In this document: positions 39,594 through 51,530 of the stretch, one piece after another | Position numbering within the stretch: the stretch's first letter is position 1 | How the letters are laid out: the number at the start of each line of letters is the position of its first letter | Assembly: GCF_004027225.2 (NCBI RefSeq) | Contig: NC_044288.2 | Location: 16,130,744-16,194,743, forward strand | Origin: Strigops habroptila | Taxonomy: Eukaryota > Chordata > Aves > Psittaciformes > Psittacidae | DNA length: 64,000 nt | Direction: 5' to 3' | Program-made: the position numbers and the translations under genes | The notes under the pieces: generated by a model | Databases searched by the model: none | What the model was told of the DNA's origin: nothing | What the model saw: only the letters and a program-made list of their open reading frames with translations

Positions 39594-39611
39594 TAATTAA
39601 GCTCTTAATTA
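39594..39611. promoter_or_regulatory. Palindromic paired homeodomain-type site
   Basis: TAATTAAGCTCTTAATTA consists of two 8-bp inverted half-sites, each holding the TAATTA homeodomain core, separated by two bases. It is an AT-rich island in GC-rich surroundings. It fits a dimer site for paired/LIM-type homeodomain proteins; function is inferred. Confidence 0.35.
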
Positions 39612-39894
39612 ACAGGCCGGTTTCCCCTCAGAGCCCTGCCAGCATCCCTTGGTCCCTCTGGCAGTCGGTCCCCAACAGGGCAGATGCAGTGGGGCTGGGG
39701 ATGCTCTCCAGGATGGCTCTGAGGTGTTTTTCCCACCTCCTCTGCACTCTCTCCCTGGCAGCCTGGTCGCAGGGCACCATGTCCCAGCCTGGAGACAGGA
39801 GCCTGCTCCAAAAGGCACCCGGGGCACAAGCGTGGCTGACACATGTCTGGGCTCACTGTGATACCCTGGAAGACAGGGGCAAACGGGTGAGACA

Positions 39895-39930
39895 TTATGA
39901 ACCTTTCCAACCTTAATCATTCTATGACTC
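39895..39930 (+). mobile_element. Short CR1 3'-end remnant
   Basis: ACCTTTCCAACCTTAATCAT followed by TCTATGACT resembles the sense-strand CR1 tail (CCTTCCAACCTAAACCATTCTATGAT). Only the last 30-odd bases survive. Confidence 0.45.
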
Positions 39931-41774
39931 CCACCATGAGTGATGCTTAAGCCCGAAAACTCCAAGACTAGAAAACATCCCAGCTTATAAAGATTTTTAA
40001 AAATCAATATTCAAGATATTTCTGCCTAAACGAAAAAATCTCTCAGCAACCTTTGCTGCCAGCAGGTCCCCTCAGCCTTATTCTCCCCGCTTTGGGACTG
40101 AGCAGGGAAGGGAGGCAGCACTGCTGTGCCCCAACCCCAAGCTGGCTGAACCATAGGGGACAACACAGGGACCCTGCCCCAGGCTGCCCACCAGCCTCCA
40201 CAGCACAGAGAACTGCAGCAAACCAGCGGTGATGAGCCCCTGTCCTTAGTGAGATGCCAGGGGCTGCCCTGCAACACTCCAGCTTCTGCGTGTTCATCAC
40301 ATTTCCCCTTAACCATGAAGAGAGGGTGATCCTCCTGCTGGGATAGAACCGCTGTCCCATCCATCCCAGCGGGGTTGAGGATGCAGGAGGTTGGCACCAA
40401 GCTGTCCCCCTCCCGCTGCTGGGCCAGGGTGACTGGGTGGATGGAGAGAAGCAAGTTTGGCTTAATCCAAGTAGAAGCTAATTGTGTTTCATTGAGGTTT
40501 TATCTCTGCAACTGGCAACACGCTCCTCCAGGAGATCTAGTGGGAAGTTGTCTGGTCCCTGCCAAGAAGGCTGTTTGGTGTGGTTTTTTTTTTCACAGAA
40601 AGCACATTATGCATCAAAGTTGAAATTCAAATCCCTTTTCCTCCATTCCCAGAGTATATTTATGAGGCTCCAGATACTCCTTGGTGCATTGTGGTTCGCG
40701 GGAAGCCCCCAGCCGCTGCAGAGCCCGGAACCAGCTCAGAGAGCTGCTCAACTTTTTTTGCTTTACGATTTTCCCGTTTTTGCTTTAATTGTTGCTGGGT
40801 GAGTTGCTGGGGGCCAAGGGCAGACAGGGAAGAAGCTGCTGCCTTTGCATGGCTCCTGGGCTGGTGAACCCCCCCAACAGCCCTCCCAGGGCTTTCCCAC
40901 CTGGAGCTGCTCCTCTCCGTCCCCACACTGCTGCACTTTACACACCCCCACCCGCTAAGTCAGCTGCAGCTTGGTGTCTGCAGTCGCATCCTGGATGGGG
41001 TTGGCAGCAAATCCAGTGTTTTTCCCTAAAGATGGTCTGGTTCTCCTCCCTTTGGGGAGGTTTAGCAGGTTTCAAGCGCAGCCACGCCAGGAGGTGAATC
41101 AGCCCAGGCTGGAGCCTGCAACCCTAGGATGGGCAAGAGGGGGGCACAAGGGTGAGCACTTACAGGAGTGGAGAGGGGCCAAGGCAGAACCAGAGCCTTC
41201 ACTCAGCCAAACCCTTTGGGGTGTCCACCCACCCCGTTTGCTGCAGGCAGGTCAGGAGGGAGGAAGATGGGGGGCTCCTTCTTCCCTGCTCTAAGAGCCC
41301 ATCTCAGTGCATCAGGACAGGCCCAGCACCCACGGTGGCTGGAAAATCACGCTCCATTTCCAAAAGGGAAAGTAAAGTGTAAATCTCTGTCTCTCAGACA
41401 CCCATTTGTTCCTCTGCAGTGAGAAAAGTGGTGAAAGCTCTAATTTCCGAGCTGGGAGGGAGAGACAATGATCCAGCAGCAGCAGAGGAAGGAAACAACA
41501 ATTCTGGGATTACACCAGCAGCCGCTGAGATCTCTCCCTCCCTGGCAGAAATGCTGCAGGTTTCCCTGCCGGCCCCCCAGCTCTTACCTCCACGCTGTGC
41601 TTGCGGGCAATTCGGAAGCCTTCATGGTGATGAGGATGGTTGTCGCAGGAGTGTTTGCCCGGAAGTGCTGGGCTGGGGGGGGAGGCAGTGATTTCCCCCG
41701 TCCGGCTGGATTTTGCATGCAGAGCGGGCCGGCCGCGGCGCTCGGCTCTCCCCAGAGGTTCCCTTCATAAGAGG

Positions 41775-41880
41775 GAGTAAATTCCACTTATCTATCGAGG
41801 GGAGATTTGCATTTTAAATATCCCAACTCCAAATGTCACCCAGTTTGATCCCCTAAGCTGAACAAATGCAATGGAGCAGG
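41775..41880. promoter_or_regulatory. AT-rich block with octamer, candidate enhancer
   Basis: It contains the POU octamer ATTTGCAT at 41805-41812 and TTATCTATC, next to a small GC-rich patch (41700-41750). Confidence 0.25.
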
Positions 41881-43324
41881 GAGCGGGCCGGAGGCAGCTC
41901 GCTGCCATGGGCTGCTGGGAAGAAAGGAAAAGCCCAAGGTTAAAAGCATGCATGGATGTTTAATTTGGGCTGAGGCTGAGGATGGGAGCAAACATAGCAG
42001 TGACCTTCCCTCTCTCTTCTAGCCCCTGTTGGGCAGGACACAGGGGAACAGGTATTGGAGGTTTCAACCATTGAGGATTAGGGATTTTGCGTTTGAGATT
42101 TTGTTTACACAATAAGACTTTAGACTGCATGGAGTGTAGGTGGATTCTCCCTGATGCCTGCAGAGGGATTAGTGCCTATAAGGCAGCCAGAATGAGCTAA
42201 AAATTGGAGAGATCAAAGTGCAGAAAGAGGAATCCCACATTCTTGGTAGATGGGAGGAGAGAAAGAGGCCAGTGGTCAAGCCTGAGACAATTGTGAAGCT
42301 GGCCCCAGGGAGCCTGGGGAAAGGCATGGAGCATTCCTCACCCTGCAGCTACAGGGATTCCAGGAGGCGCCTCAGGGAGCAGCCGGAGCCCTGGTGTTTT
42401 CCATCCTCTCCTTGGGGCTGCAAAACCTCCCCGGCCAGCTCTAGCCCCCAGGAGAGGTCTGACCCCAGCCCTTCCCAAGGTTCCCACTGCCATGAGGCCA
42501 TCTCAGCACAGCAGAACAGGGGTGTTCAGCCTGGACCCACCACTGCAGCGCTGGGGCACAGGGGGGAAGCTCAGCGCCATGCCTTGCAGGGAGGGGGCCA
42601 CCTACCAGGTTCCTCATGGCCCCCATGACACACAAGGAGGGGACATGCTTGCCTGGATGTGGGGGGGTCTGCCAAAGCCCCGGACCTGCAGTGTCCAGCC
42701 AGCTCTCCCACCTGCCTCCACTGCCCAGTCAAGTAAATGAGCCTTCTCTTCTTATTAAAGCCGTGAGCTGATCCAATTAAAACAGGGCACCAACCCTCAT
42801 CCCCAGAAGGCAAATGGGATGAATGTTCAATCATGAAGTTTTCTTGTCCCCAGTGCCTCATTAGCCATTCCAGCACCCTGCACACAGGGCACTGCCTCCT
42901 GCCAGCTCCCTGCCATGAGCAGCAGCTGCCTGCACCTTGGGACAGGTAAATTCACCCAGGGTGCGAGCATGATGTATCAGCCAGCCCTGCACTACTGCAT
43001 CTTCACCCCAGGGACCAGAAGCTTGGGAGGTCTCTGGCCACGGCAGTCCACAGCAGCAGAGCTCACGTGTCTGCAGGCAACCCCTTTTTCTCCTCGGCAT
43101 CTGCAGTGACCGAGTTTGCACCATCATTCAATTTTCTGAGAGCCAGGAGGTGCGTGCACCCACCTGTGCAGGCACCCCACATCCCTGAGCTTCTCCTGCA
43201 CTCAGGCACGGGACGCAAGTTTTATTCTCACCCCTGTCTCAAAACCCACAGGCAGGCAGACAAGCGGTCCTTCACTGCAAATGAGCCTGAAACGGTTCAG
43301 AGAAGGACTAATTCCCTCCCTCCT

Positions 43325-43460
43325 TAATGCACGGAAGCTTCTTACGCTAAATCTATACAGACACAATTAGCATTATTCATATTCCATATGCTCCGGTCCC
43401 TTGTGATGAATATTTTTTAATCTGTTCCCGCTCCCAGGCATTAGAGATAACGGCGTTGCA
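43325..43460. promoter_or_regulatory. AT-rich block, candidate conserved regulatory element
   Basis: A non-repetitive AT-rich segment with AATTAGCATTATTCATATTC and GAGATAACGG sits in GC-rich sequence; it resembles vertebrate conserved non-coding elements in texture. Confidence 0.28.
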
Positions 43461-44274
43461 CCATGCTGTGCTGCTGTGGCAGAGATGGTCTGAAGGAGTG
43501 GTGCTGCAGGTGCAGGCAGTTTCATTCCCATATCGGGAAGGGGAGATTTTGCCTCTTTTTAGGGGTGACTGTGGGACTGGGCTGAAGCAGGGCATCCTTT
43601 CTGCTCCTACTCCTGGCTGAACTGGTCCCCCCTGCAGCTGCCCCAGTCCTCCCTGAGCACATGGTGGAGCCAGACAACACGAAGCCCCAACGCTCATTGC
43701 ACCTTCCAGCTCTCCTCAGGTTTTGGAGGTGGGGTAGGACTCAGGCAGACTGTCCTGCCTCTGCCAGCTCACATTCTGCAGACTTTCTGAGACCGAGAAG
43801 TGGTCATGGGTGCCTCAGGAGCTACACCGTTCCTCTTGGTGTTCGCCAGAGCACGAGTAGCTCTACCAGCAGCCCAGAGCATCCCCACTGCAGCACCTGG
43901 GTCCCTGCCCCAGCCCTTCTCTCACCTCTCTGCACAGCATCTCCCTTAGAAACAGGGCACGGGATGGCAGCACCCACTAATGCTGCGAAAGGAGCACAAG
44001 AAGAGGGGCAGAGAAGACGATGCAACAAATGCAGCTCATCCATGCAACCACTGCTATCTTGCAGGGACACATTGAGAGGGGCTAGAATTCGAGGAGCTTT
44101 TGCAAACCAGAGGCCATCCCACATGCAGGCAGGGCTGCACGGACCATCCCCAGCCCTGTGTCCATCTGTCCGTCCTTGCCCTCAACATGTGGCTCCAGGC
44201 CAGGCCGGGGGATGCTGTGAATTGAAATGCCATACGTGTGGTGGGGGTGGAAAGGATACAGGCCAAGAGGCACT

Positions 44275-44365
44275 GCGTCGCTATACATCTATTTGCATGC
44301 TTAATCCTCTGCTGGGGAGTATAGCGTCAGGTCCCCCATCTGCTCCGCAGCTCGCATCATTAGCT
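44275..44365. promoter_or_regulatory. Octamer-containing block with short inverted repeat
   Basis: ATTTGCAT (44291-44298) lies between CGCTATAC (44279-44286) and its reverse complement GTATAGCG (44319-44326). It is an AT-rich patch in GC-rich DNA. Confidence 0.28.
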
Positions 44366-45130
44366 GGCTGGTTTCCGAGGCGGCTCTGAGCAGAGGTGGG
44401 AGTTGAGCAGAGAGGGGAGAAGGGAGGCTGGTCCCAGCCCCACGCTCCATCACATGTTGGCAGGCTGGGGAGCCTGGGGGGAACCCGCCCCTTGCTGAAG
44501 CTGGTGGGCAGCACACGGGGGGCAAAGAGGGGTGTAAGTGGAGGGGGGTCGATTCCTGTGACTTGTGAGGTGCTGTTGTGCTCTGAGCTCCCCTGTGGGC
44601 AGTGTGAAGGGGACAAAGCATCTCTCACCTCTTGTGGGTGCTGCCCACACTCTAGTTTTGCCCAGAGGGGTGTCCAGGGCAGCCACAGTCCCCATAGCTG
44701 GTCCCTATCCAAAAGCAAGCCAGGTAGCACCTACAGCCACCAACCCGCACACACAGGAGGGCTCAGCTCCACCGCAGGGATCCATCCACATCAACCATCC
44801 CTACTAACCTGGGGTGATGACACCAGAACACAGCCGCTTTAAATCCCTGCACTTGCAGACCAGGAAGGACACCGTAAAGGGAAAAATAAGGGAAAAATGA
44901 TTTTCTTCTCCCCGGCAAGCCTGGATTGCTGCCCGTTCCCGGCAGCGCGCTGCCAGCACTCCCACACACCGCGTGGCACAGGACTGCAGAGGCCAGCGTG
45001 GGATGGGGGATGACAGGGGGGCCGGGGCGCAGCGGGGGCCCCCCATGCTGGACACCCCTGCTCACCGGGATACCATGGGGGTAGTAGGGCCCATGGGGCC
45101 CCTATCACCCTGGGGTGCACAGCACATCCC

Positions 45131-45172
45131 TCTGCTCCATTACCTACCCCATCTGCTCCATTACCTATCCCA
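45131..45172. repeat. 21-bp tandem duplication
   Basis: Two adjacent 21-bp copies (TCTGCTCCATTACCTACCCC plus A) differ by a single C/T change, indicating a recent duplication. Confidence 0.9.
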
Positions 45173-46572
45173 TCCACCCCATTCTCCAGGGCAATTCCCA
45201 TCTCCGAGCTCTAAAAGGGCTCAAACTCACCCAAAATCCCTGCTTGATCCCTCCCCAGGCTGGGGCTGCAAGGAGCCAGCTGTGCTGAGCAGATTGAGGT
45301 TTCTCAGCAAGCAACAATGAAGAGAGGGTCAGAGGGATGGAGGGGCTGGGGGTGGAAAGCCTTGCACCCCCCCAAAGTCATTCTCTGCCTCCGCTTTCAC
45401 GCCCGGCTGGGTTCCTTCATTACTTACCCAAGCTGCAAATTGTCTAATTTGGAGCACACCATTTATCCCTGATGTGCACTTGAGCAGCCAGATTTTGTTT
45501 TCAGGTGTGTAATTAATTTTTTTAACGTGATTTCTCTCCTAGGAAACTGCAAGCAAACAGTTCCGGCTTTCAGGGCTGGGCAGCTGGGGTGAGCGGCAGG
45601 GCAGGGAGCAGGCAGGCAAGGACCCAAAGCCAGATCCTGCAGGATGTGAGGAGCTGGGGTTTTGCAGAAGCTCCCTATGCTCCCCCTTTCCAGCTGGAGC
45701 CTCATCCTTCCGCACAGCCCTCTGCCTCCTCCATCACCACCACGCTCCCCGCGGGCACCGGCAAGGCCTTGCAAGGGGAAGCAACAACCAGTTTCCCTGT
45801 TCCCAACTCAATCTGCTGGGAATTACCATTTTTATTAAGACCTAACATGTCCTTGGCTGCTGGGAATGTGATTTGCTCCTGGAATGAGATTACAGTGGCT
45901 CCTAAGGAGCCCATATCAGCAGCTGCCTCACCATGATGATGCTCCCATTGCTGGCCAGAGGCACTTCCATTGCTGGATGCTCCCAGGCATCTCCGCTGCT
46001 GGGAGAGGCTATGTTTGGGCATGGATTAGGAGCTTTCCCTGTGGATGCATCACTCTGACCTCTTTCCCCTCAACTGGGATATTTGCTGTTCAAGAATGAG
46101 GCTGGGCTACTTTTGCATTGCCCATCACCTCTCACAGGGCAGGGACAAGAGGAGGGAAGAGAAGCAGCGGTCGAGGGTGAGTAACCTCCGCCCTCACTGC
46201 ACATCACTGTGCCCAGCTGAGTGTGGGACAGGGGTGCCTGAGCACTGCTCTGTATCCCAAGCCAGAGTGATCACCCTCTGACAGGCAGCACAGAGAATCA
46301 CCTGATATGAAAGGCAAGCACATCTCTTCACCTCTCCTGCTGCCAGGGAAGTTGTGATATGATTTTTGTCAGTGGTTTTCCAGATGAAAGGAGGTGAAAA
46401 TCACCTCCATTAGCTGGCAAAGGTGGGAGAGTCTAAGGAGAGAGCACTTTCGGGGCTGGCTCCAAGCAGGTCCCAACCCTCTGCCCTGCAAGATCCCTTG
46501 GGCAAAGGGTGGAAGTTTGGGGACATGCGAGATGTTGCTGTGCCATCCCCATGGGGGCACTCAGCCAGGGCT

Positions 46573-46661
46573 GATGCTGTGGGAGTTTGGGGGTGGTTGG
46601 TGCAGAGCCATAAAGCTGCTCTATGGCTCTGTACCAGCCACCCCCAAACTCCCACAGCATC
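46573..46661 (+). repeat. Near-perfect 40-bp inverted repeat (hairpin), candidate small-RNA precursor
   Basis: The left arm 46573-46612 and right arm 46622-46661 are inverted copies, 40 bp each, differing at two positions (46597/46637 and 46602/46632), with a 9-base loop. In a + strand RNA both differences become G-U pairs, so all 40 positions pair without a bulge; in the minus-strand RNA they would be A-C mismatches. The similarity stops sharply at both arm ends. The arms do not resemble CR1 or any repeat I recognise. An AATAAA lies at 46813-46818, 150 bases downstream on the same strand. It could be a young miRNA/hairpin RNA gene or a fold-back duplication from template switching. The repeat is certain; the RNA role is open. 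Confidence 0.9.
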
Positions 46662-46818
46662 GGTCCCAAAGGTGCTCTGCTGTATGCAGGCTCAGCCACA
46701 AAAAAGTCGGTGGGGCTACAGCTGGTGACACCACTGGGATGGGTCCCCTGCGCTTCTCTGCTTTGCTGTCCCACCAGCCACAGCACGTCCCACTGCCAGC
46801 AACTGCCCGCAAAATAAA

Positions 46819-49069
46819 GCTATGCTGAAACACCCACAGAATGATCCTCCAGGAGCAGGTCTGGCAGTGCTGCCCCCCACCATGGCCACCATGGAACAGG
46901 CAATGACCTCCTGAGAGGAGATGCCACTGCTCAGACCCCCAGGACCACGGGATGGACTCCTTGAGGGTATTCATCCTGCATGTTTAATTCTCTATTGTGA
47001 CTTTCGGGAAGGGATGGTGCGGTCCTGGGGGGCCATAGGAGGGGACTGAGCGCTCTGCTCCCGCGTCCCGCTGCCCTTTGTGCTTTCAGACTGCCTTCCA
47101 AGGAGCTGCTTAGCATTCGGAGCAGGTGCCCACGCCGTGTCAGGGCAAAAAACTCTCACTTGCCTTCAAAAACACATTGATCTTCTGCAGTCTGCCATGA
47201 AGGGCATCATCTGCCCTCCAAAACAGGACAGAGGACATATGGGGGCCTGGCTTGGCTTTCTCAAACACAAATGGGATGAAGGGATGCCGGTCCATGCTCC
47301 ATCCTGCAGCAGCATCCCACCATCACACCAGAGTCCCTCACGCATCACCGCCCAGCTCTGCCAGTCCCTGGGTTCAAAGGGAAAGGCATCAAAGCCCTGA
47401 CGTCTTTGATTTCCCTTTGCTCCTTTTTTCCCCCTGCTCCTCCCCTGTAGGGTTTTACTCCCAGGTACTACATGCCCAGGAGCAGAAATGAAAATACGCA
47501 GGAATTCCTGCTGTCCCTTGGAAATTCCTGGGGTCCCAGCTGCTGAGCTGATGCTGGTTCACTCACTGCCCCAGGTTTGGTGGCTGGCAGGACCAGACAG
47601 GCTCCATCCTGGCTACCCCCAGCATCCCTTCCATCACCTTCTCACCAGCAAACAGCACCTTTTCCCACAAGGTCTGGTGCCGTGTGAGGGTTATAATCTT
47701 ATCTGCCTAACAGGAATGCCTGATTATCTGCCTTCCCTCTCCTGATAAGGGCCTGGCTGCAGGCTCACCATGCGGAGGAGGTAATACTTAAATAGCTCCT
47801 TTTCTTATACTTCGTGTGGGGATTATTATGCCTGCCTAGAGCCCCCTCTCTGCTGCCAGCATGGGAAAAATCCCCGCAGTGGCACCATCTGCAGTACCGC
47901 CACCAGGCAGGATGGGACCATGTCCCCTGGCACCACAGGCTTCCCTCTCCTACCCGTGCGCAGTGGGTATGTCCTTCCAGTCACCTGTGGTGGCACAGGT
48001 AGAGATGTGGAGTTGAGCATCTCCTCCTGCATTGCACACACCAACACAGCCACTGCTGACTGCCATGAAGGATGAAACGTGCCACCACAGGGACAAGTTC
48101 CTGCACACCGCAAGCCTGGGGACCTTAGCTCCAAAGTATCTGCTTACATCTAATGACAGCTACCCCAGCACCAGCATCCCCAGCCAGGGACTGGTGTCGG
48201 CTGCCCCTGCAGCCTCAGCGGAGCTGCTGGCTCCTGGGTGCCTGGTTGAAAAGCTCCAGGCTTATATATGAAAAGCTCCAGGCTCCAGATGCAACGGAGA
48301 AATGGGTCCTGTTCCAACCTGCCCGTGGCCAGCTCCTCCTGGCCACACCAGGAAAATTACAAGGCCGGTGGCTCCCATCAGCCTGGCGAAGGCTGGGGAG
48401 AAATACAACTATTGATCGTCCCTCTGAGTTCAGCAGCAAGGCACACACAGCCCACGGCTGCAATCGATAGTGCCAGGGAGGCATTTGCTCTTGCTCTCAC
48501 TGTGGTTTGTGTGTCCATTCAGGGCTCTGAAGGAAGCCTGTGCCATGCCACTATCCAACACAGCTTCTGCGTGCTCCTCTGTGGTCCATCTTTCGCTGGG
48601 CTCTCCAAGCCCGTATTTCCACCCACAGGAGGCAGGAGAGCCTCCCTCATGCATGGCAGGGTGAGCAGACAAAAGAGCCATCCCATGGCTGGAGTCTCTC
48701 CATACCCTTGGCTCCCATGCTGGTGGCATGGAAACAGCCCCAGGGACCCTCTGCCAAAGGACAGGGTGACAGGCAGGACTTCCTTGGTGTCAGAGCCCTT
48801 TGGGCTCCCTTCTCAGCCAGGGATACACCTTGCATACAGGCTTCCATCAGAGCCACACTCCTGGTCCGCTCCCCATGCCCAGAGCCGCCTGCTCTGGAAC
48901 CTCATGGGACACCCAGCGTTGGCGCAGGGGGAGGAATGGGGTGAAAATCCAAGATTTCCGTCCCTTCAGAGGAGGATGTCAGCAGGGCACGCAGAACTAC
49001 ACTTCCCAGAGTGCCCTGCCTGCCGCCGGGGGGAAGGCTGAGGGACCCAGCCACCAGCTCCTCCCTGCT
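46819..49069. other. Intergenic sequence, no gene recognised
   Basis: Apart from the small tandem duplication at 48.25 kb, only GC-rich non-coding sequence is seen. The 257-codon frame at 48268-49041 has no recognisable domain and is compositionally ordinary. Confidence 0.55.
48247..48284. repeat. Tandem duplication, 22-bp period
   Basis: TGAAAAGCTCCAGGCT occurs twice, separated by TATATA. Confidence 0.9.
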
Positions 49070-49210
49070 CCTAAATTATTCTCCTTATTATTTATTTGTG
49101 GTTTTTCTGCACTTAACTGTCTGCCTCGTCCACTTAATTGGGGGATTATTGCCACTACCTGCCCGACCGCCAGAGCCCAACTCATTACTGGGGCTTATTT
49201 ATTAGCAGCG
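49070..49210. promoter_or_regulatory. AT-rich block, candidate conserved regulatory element
   Basis: Non-repetitive sequence with TTATTATTTATTTGTGG, CACTTAATTG and CTTATTTATTAG, sharply different from the GC-rich flanks. Confidence 0.28.
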
Positions 49211-50719
49211 AGGCAGAAGAAACACACCCTGCAGCTCCCTCTCCTCCCGCGCAGGCAGCTGGAGGCGATGGAGGAAAGCGAGCAGGGGCCAGGACATAGC
49301 CAGTGACAGTGGGCACGAGCACAGTTTGGCCCGGGCCATGTCAAAACCAGCCTCTGCCAGGCATGGAGGCATCACAGCAGCCTCCTCCAGCGCCTGGCAG
49401 CAGCCCGGGGCACCACTGCTCTTGGCAAAGCATGGAAGAAGCAGCAAGAGCCTGGCTGCTCCTTAAAAGTGCTCCCTGAGCTCAGGAAAGGTCATTCGCA
49501 CAGCACTCTCCTGCTCGCAGCGAGGGGCCTCGTCTCCTCAGCTCAGTGGTGGCTGAGTGACAGCCACATGGCAGGGTGATGCCAATGGCTTATGGAAGCC
49601 CACCACGGGGAGGCAAAGGAGATGGTGCCCCCCAAGCCAGCAGCACCACACAGCCCCTCTCCAAACCGCTGCTCCTATTTCCAGGCAGGAGAATCCAGGA
49701 AGAATGTGGGACAGCAGGAGGGAGCCTGCATATTGAGCGCTTTGATAAATAAAACATGGCGAGAAGGCAATCGGAGCTGCCCACTTGGCTGCAGGCAGCT
49801 CTGTCTGCGGTGGCTGCATGGGGGGAATTCACAAGCGGTGCCACCCCGGCCGTCAGGCCGCCAGCCCCGGCGCTGCTCCTCTGCTCACATCCAAGTTTTG
49901 CTGCCTCAGCACTGAGGGGGATTGATTTATTCATCAGCCTCTCCATCCCGCAGCAGCCCTGCAAGAAGGAGTGGTGCAGTGAGCTGCTGTGCGATGTGAC
50001 GAGTGGCACGGCAGGGAGCGGGGAGGGCTGACCCCAGAGGTGGCTCCCTGCTGACCCACATCCCACCTGCCATGATGCTTGGAGGACGAGGGAAATTTTC
50101 CCTAGGGTGGAAAATGACAGCAGCGAACTCCCCTGGGGCCACACTGCTGAGCCCTCCTCGGGCGCTAAGGCACAGCCATCCTGCACCCCCTTATCAGCGC
50201 AGAGAAGCAGGACCCCATTTTTCAGAGGACAATTGAGATCCCAGTGGCCAAACCAATTGCAAAGACAAGTTGCAAAGTGAGGAGCCAACCGCAGAAAACA
50301 CCAACTCCAGAGCAACCCCAGGGCTTGGCAGGAGCTGTTCTGCGCATCCACAAAACCAACGGAAACCCCGAGAAAGGAGCACCTTGCCTGCCTGCCAGGG
50401 AAGGGAGGGCAGCAGCTTGTGGAGAGGAGCTGGGCAAGGGGAGAGTGAGCCCCAGCAGGGGTGTTAGGAGCCCTCTTGGCCATGCTCTGCATCAAGGACC
50501 AGGCCCTGAACCAGAGTTTTGGCCTGTCTGTGAACCCCGTAGACCTTAGCAGGCTCCCAGCTCATTATCGCTTCCATCCTCAGGATGCCCTACAACAGAG
50601 CCTGGGCAAGGGGTTCTTTGGGTGCAATGGGAGTCTCTGATTTGGGGAGCACCACTGGCACACCAAGACCCACAGAGCTGCCCTGTCTAAAGACTTCTCT
50701 GGGGGGCTGGCAGTGCCAT

Positions 50720-51080
50720 GGGAATCACTGATTCTGGGGGAGAGAAGTGCTGGCTCCCAGTGGGGAGGATGAGTATGGGAGGGCACTGCTGGATGGCAGT
50801 GGCCAGATGGGCCGGTACTGCAGGGTGGCTGCTACAGGCACTGGAAGTGCAACTGCTGGGGCCCAGGGGCATAGCCAGGTACCAGGAGGATGCCTGTGTA
50901 CTGGGGGGCAATTGCTGGGTGCTGGGGGCAGAGCCAGGTAGCGGGGGGGGGGGGGACAGCCGGATAGCAGGGTGACAAAAGCGAGGTACCGAGCGGGGCA
51001 GCGAGGTACCGGGGGAGCGATTACGGGGAACCGAGGGGACCTGCCGGGCAGCGGGGGCAATCGCCGGGTACCGGAGGGGA
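50720..51080. repeat. Degenerate minisatellite running into the CpG island
   Basis: Loosely repeated units of about 30-40 bases with the cores GGGGCAATTGCTGGGTGCTG, GCCAGGTACCAGG and GGGCAATCGCCGGGTACCGG recur up to the promoter-like island. A 13-base G run sits at about 50943-50955. Copies near the island are richer in CpG. Confidence 0.6.
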
Positions 51081-51530
51081 ATTGCCGGCTGCGGGGCCGG
51101 GGGCTGCCGGCGGGGCGGGCCGGAGGCGGGCACGGAGCCGGCCCCGCCCGGGAGGCCGTGCGGCGGAGGGGGAGCCAGCACCGGGGCCCCCCCCCGTACC
51201 GCTACGGCTCCCGCCTCCCTTCCGGCGGCGGCTCCTTCCCTGCGCCGGGGGCGGACGGGGCGCACCGGAGCCGCGCCGAGCGCAGCCAGGTGGGTGCGGG
51301 GCCGGGCCCGCGGTGCCGCAGAGCCGGGAGGGGGGGCCGGGCACCGGGATCGGCCCCGACGAGCCTCCCGGGGCCGCCGGCTTATGTAACGGGGCGGCGG
51401 CCGCGGGGATGCGGGATGCGGCATGCGGAGCGGGATGCGGGGAAGGATGCAGGTGCGGGATGCGGGTCTGAGCGGCGCGCCCCGGACTGCCCCTCCGCAG
51501 GGATCGGGAAAGGGGGGACGCCGATGTGGA
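51000..51530 (+). promoter_or_regulatory. CpG island with candidate non-coding first exon (probable CPLX2 promoter A)
   Basis: This is a dense GC/CpG stretch with GC boxes (CGGGGCGGGC at 51111-51120) and no TATA box. A + strand splice donor, GCAGCCAG|GTGGGT, cuts after 51289, so an exon of unknown start would end there. No convincing protein begins upstream of the donor, which suggests a 5'UTR exon. CPLX2 lies downstream of HRH2 on the same strand in mammals and has non-coding first exons; assigning this island to it is inference. Downstream, 51405-51466 carries degenerate GGGATGC repeats. Confidence 0.45.
51405..51466. repeat. GGGATGC heptamer repeats
   Basis: GCGGGATGCGG, GCATGCGG and GCGGGATGCGGGG units repeat imperfectly just after the 51.29-kb donor, inside what would be the first intron. 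Confidence 0.8.
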
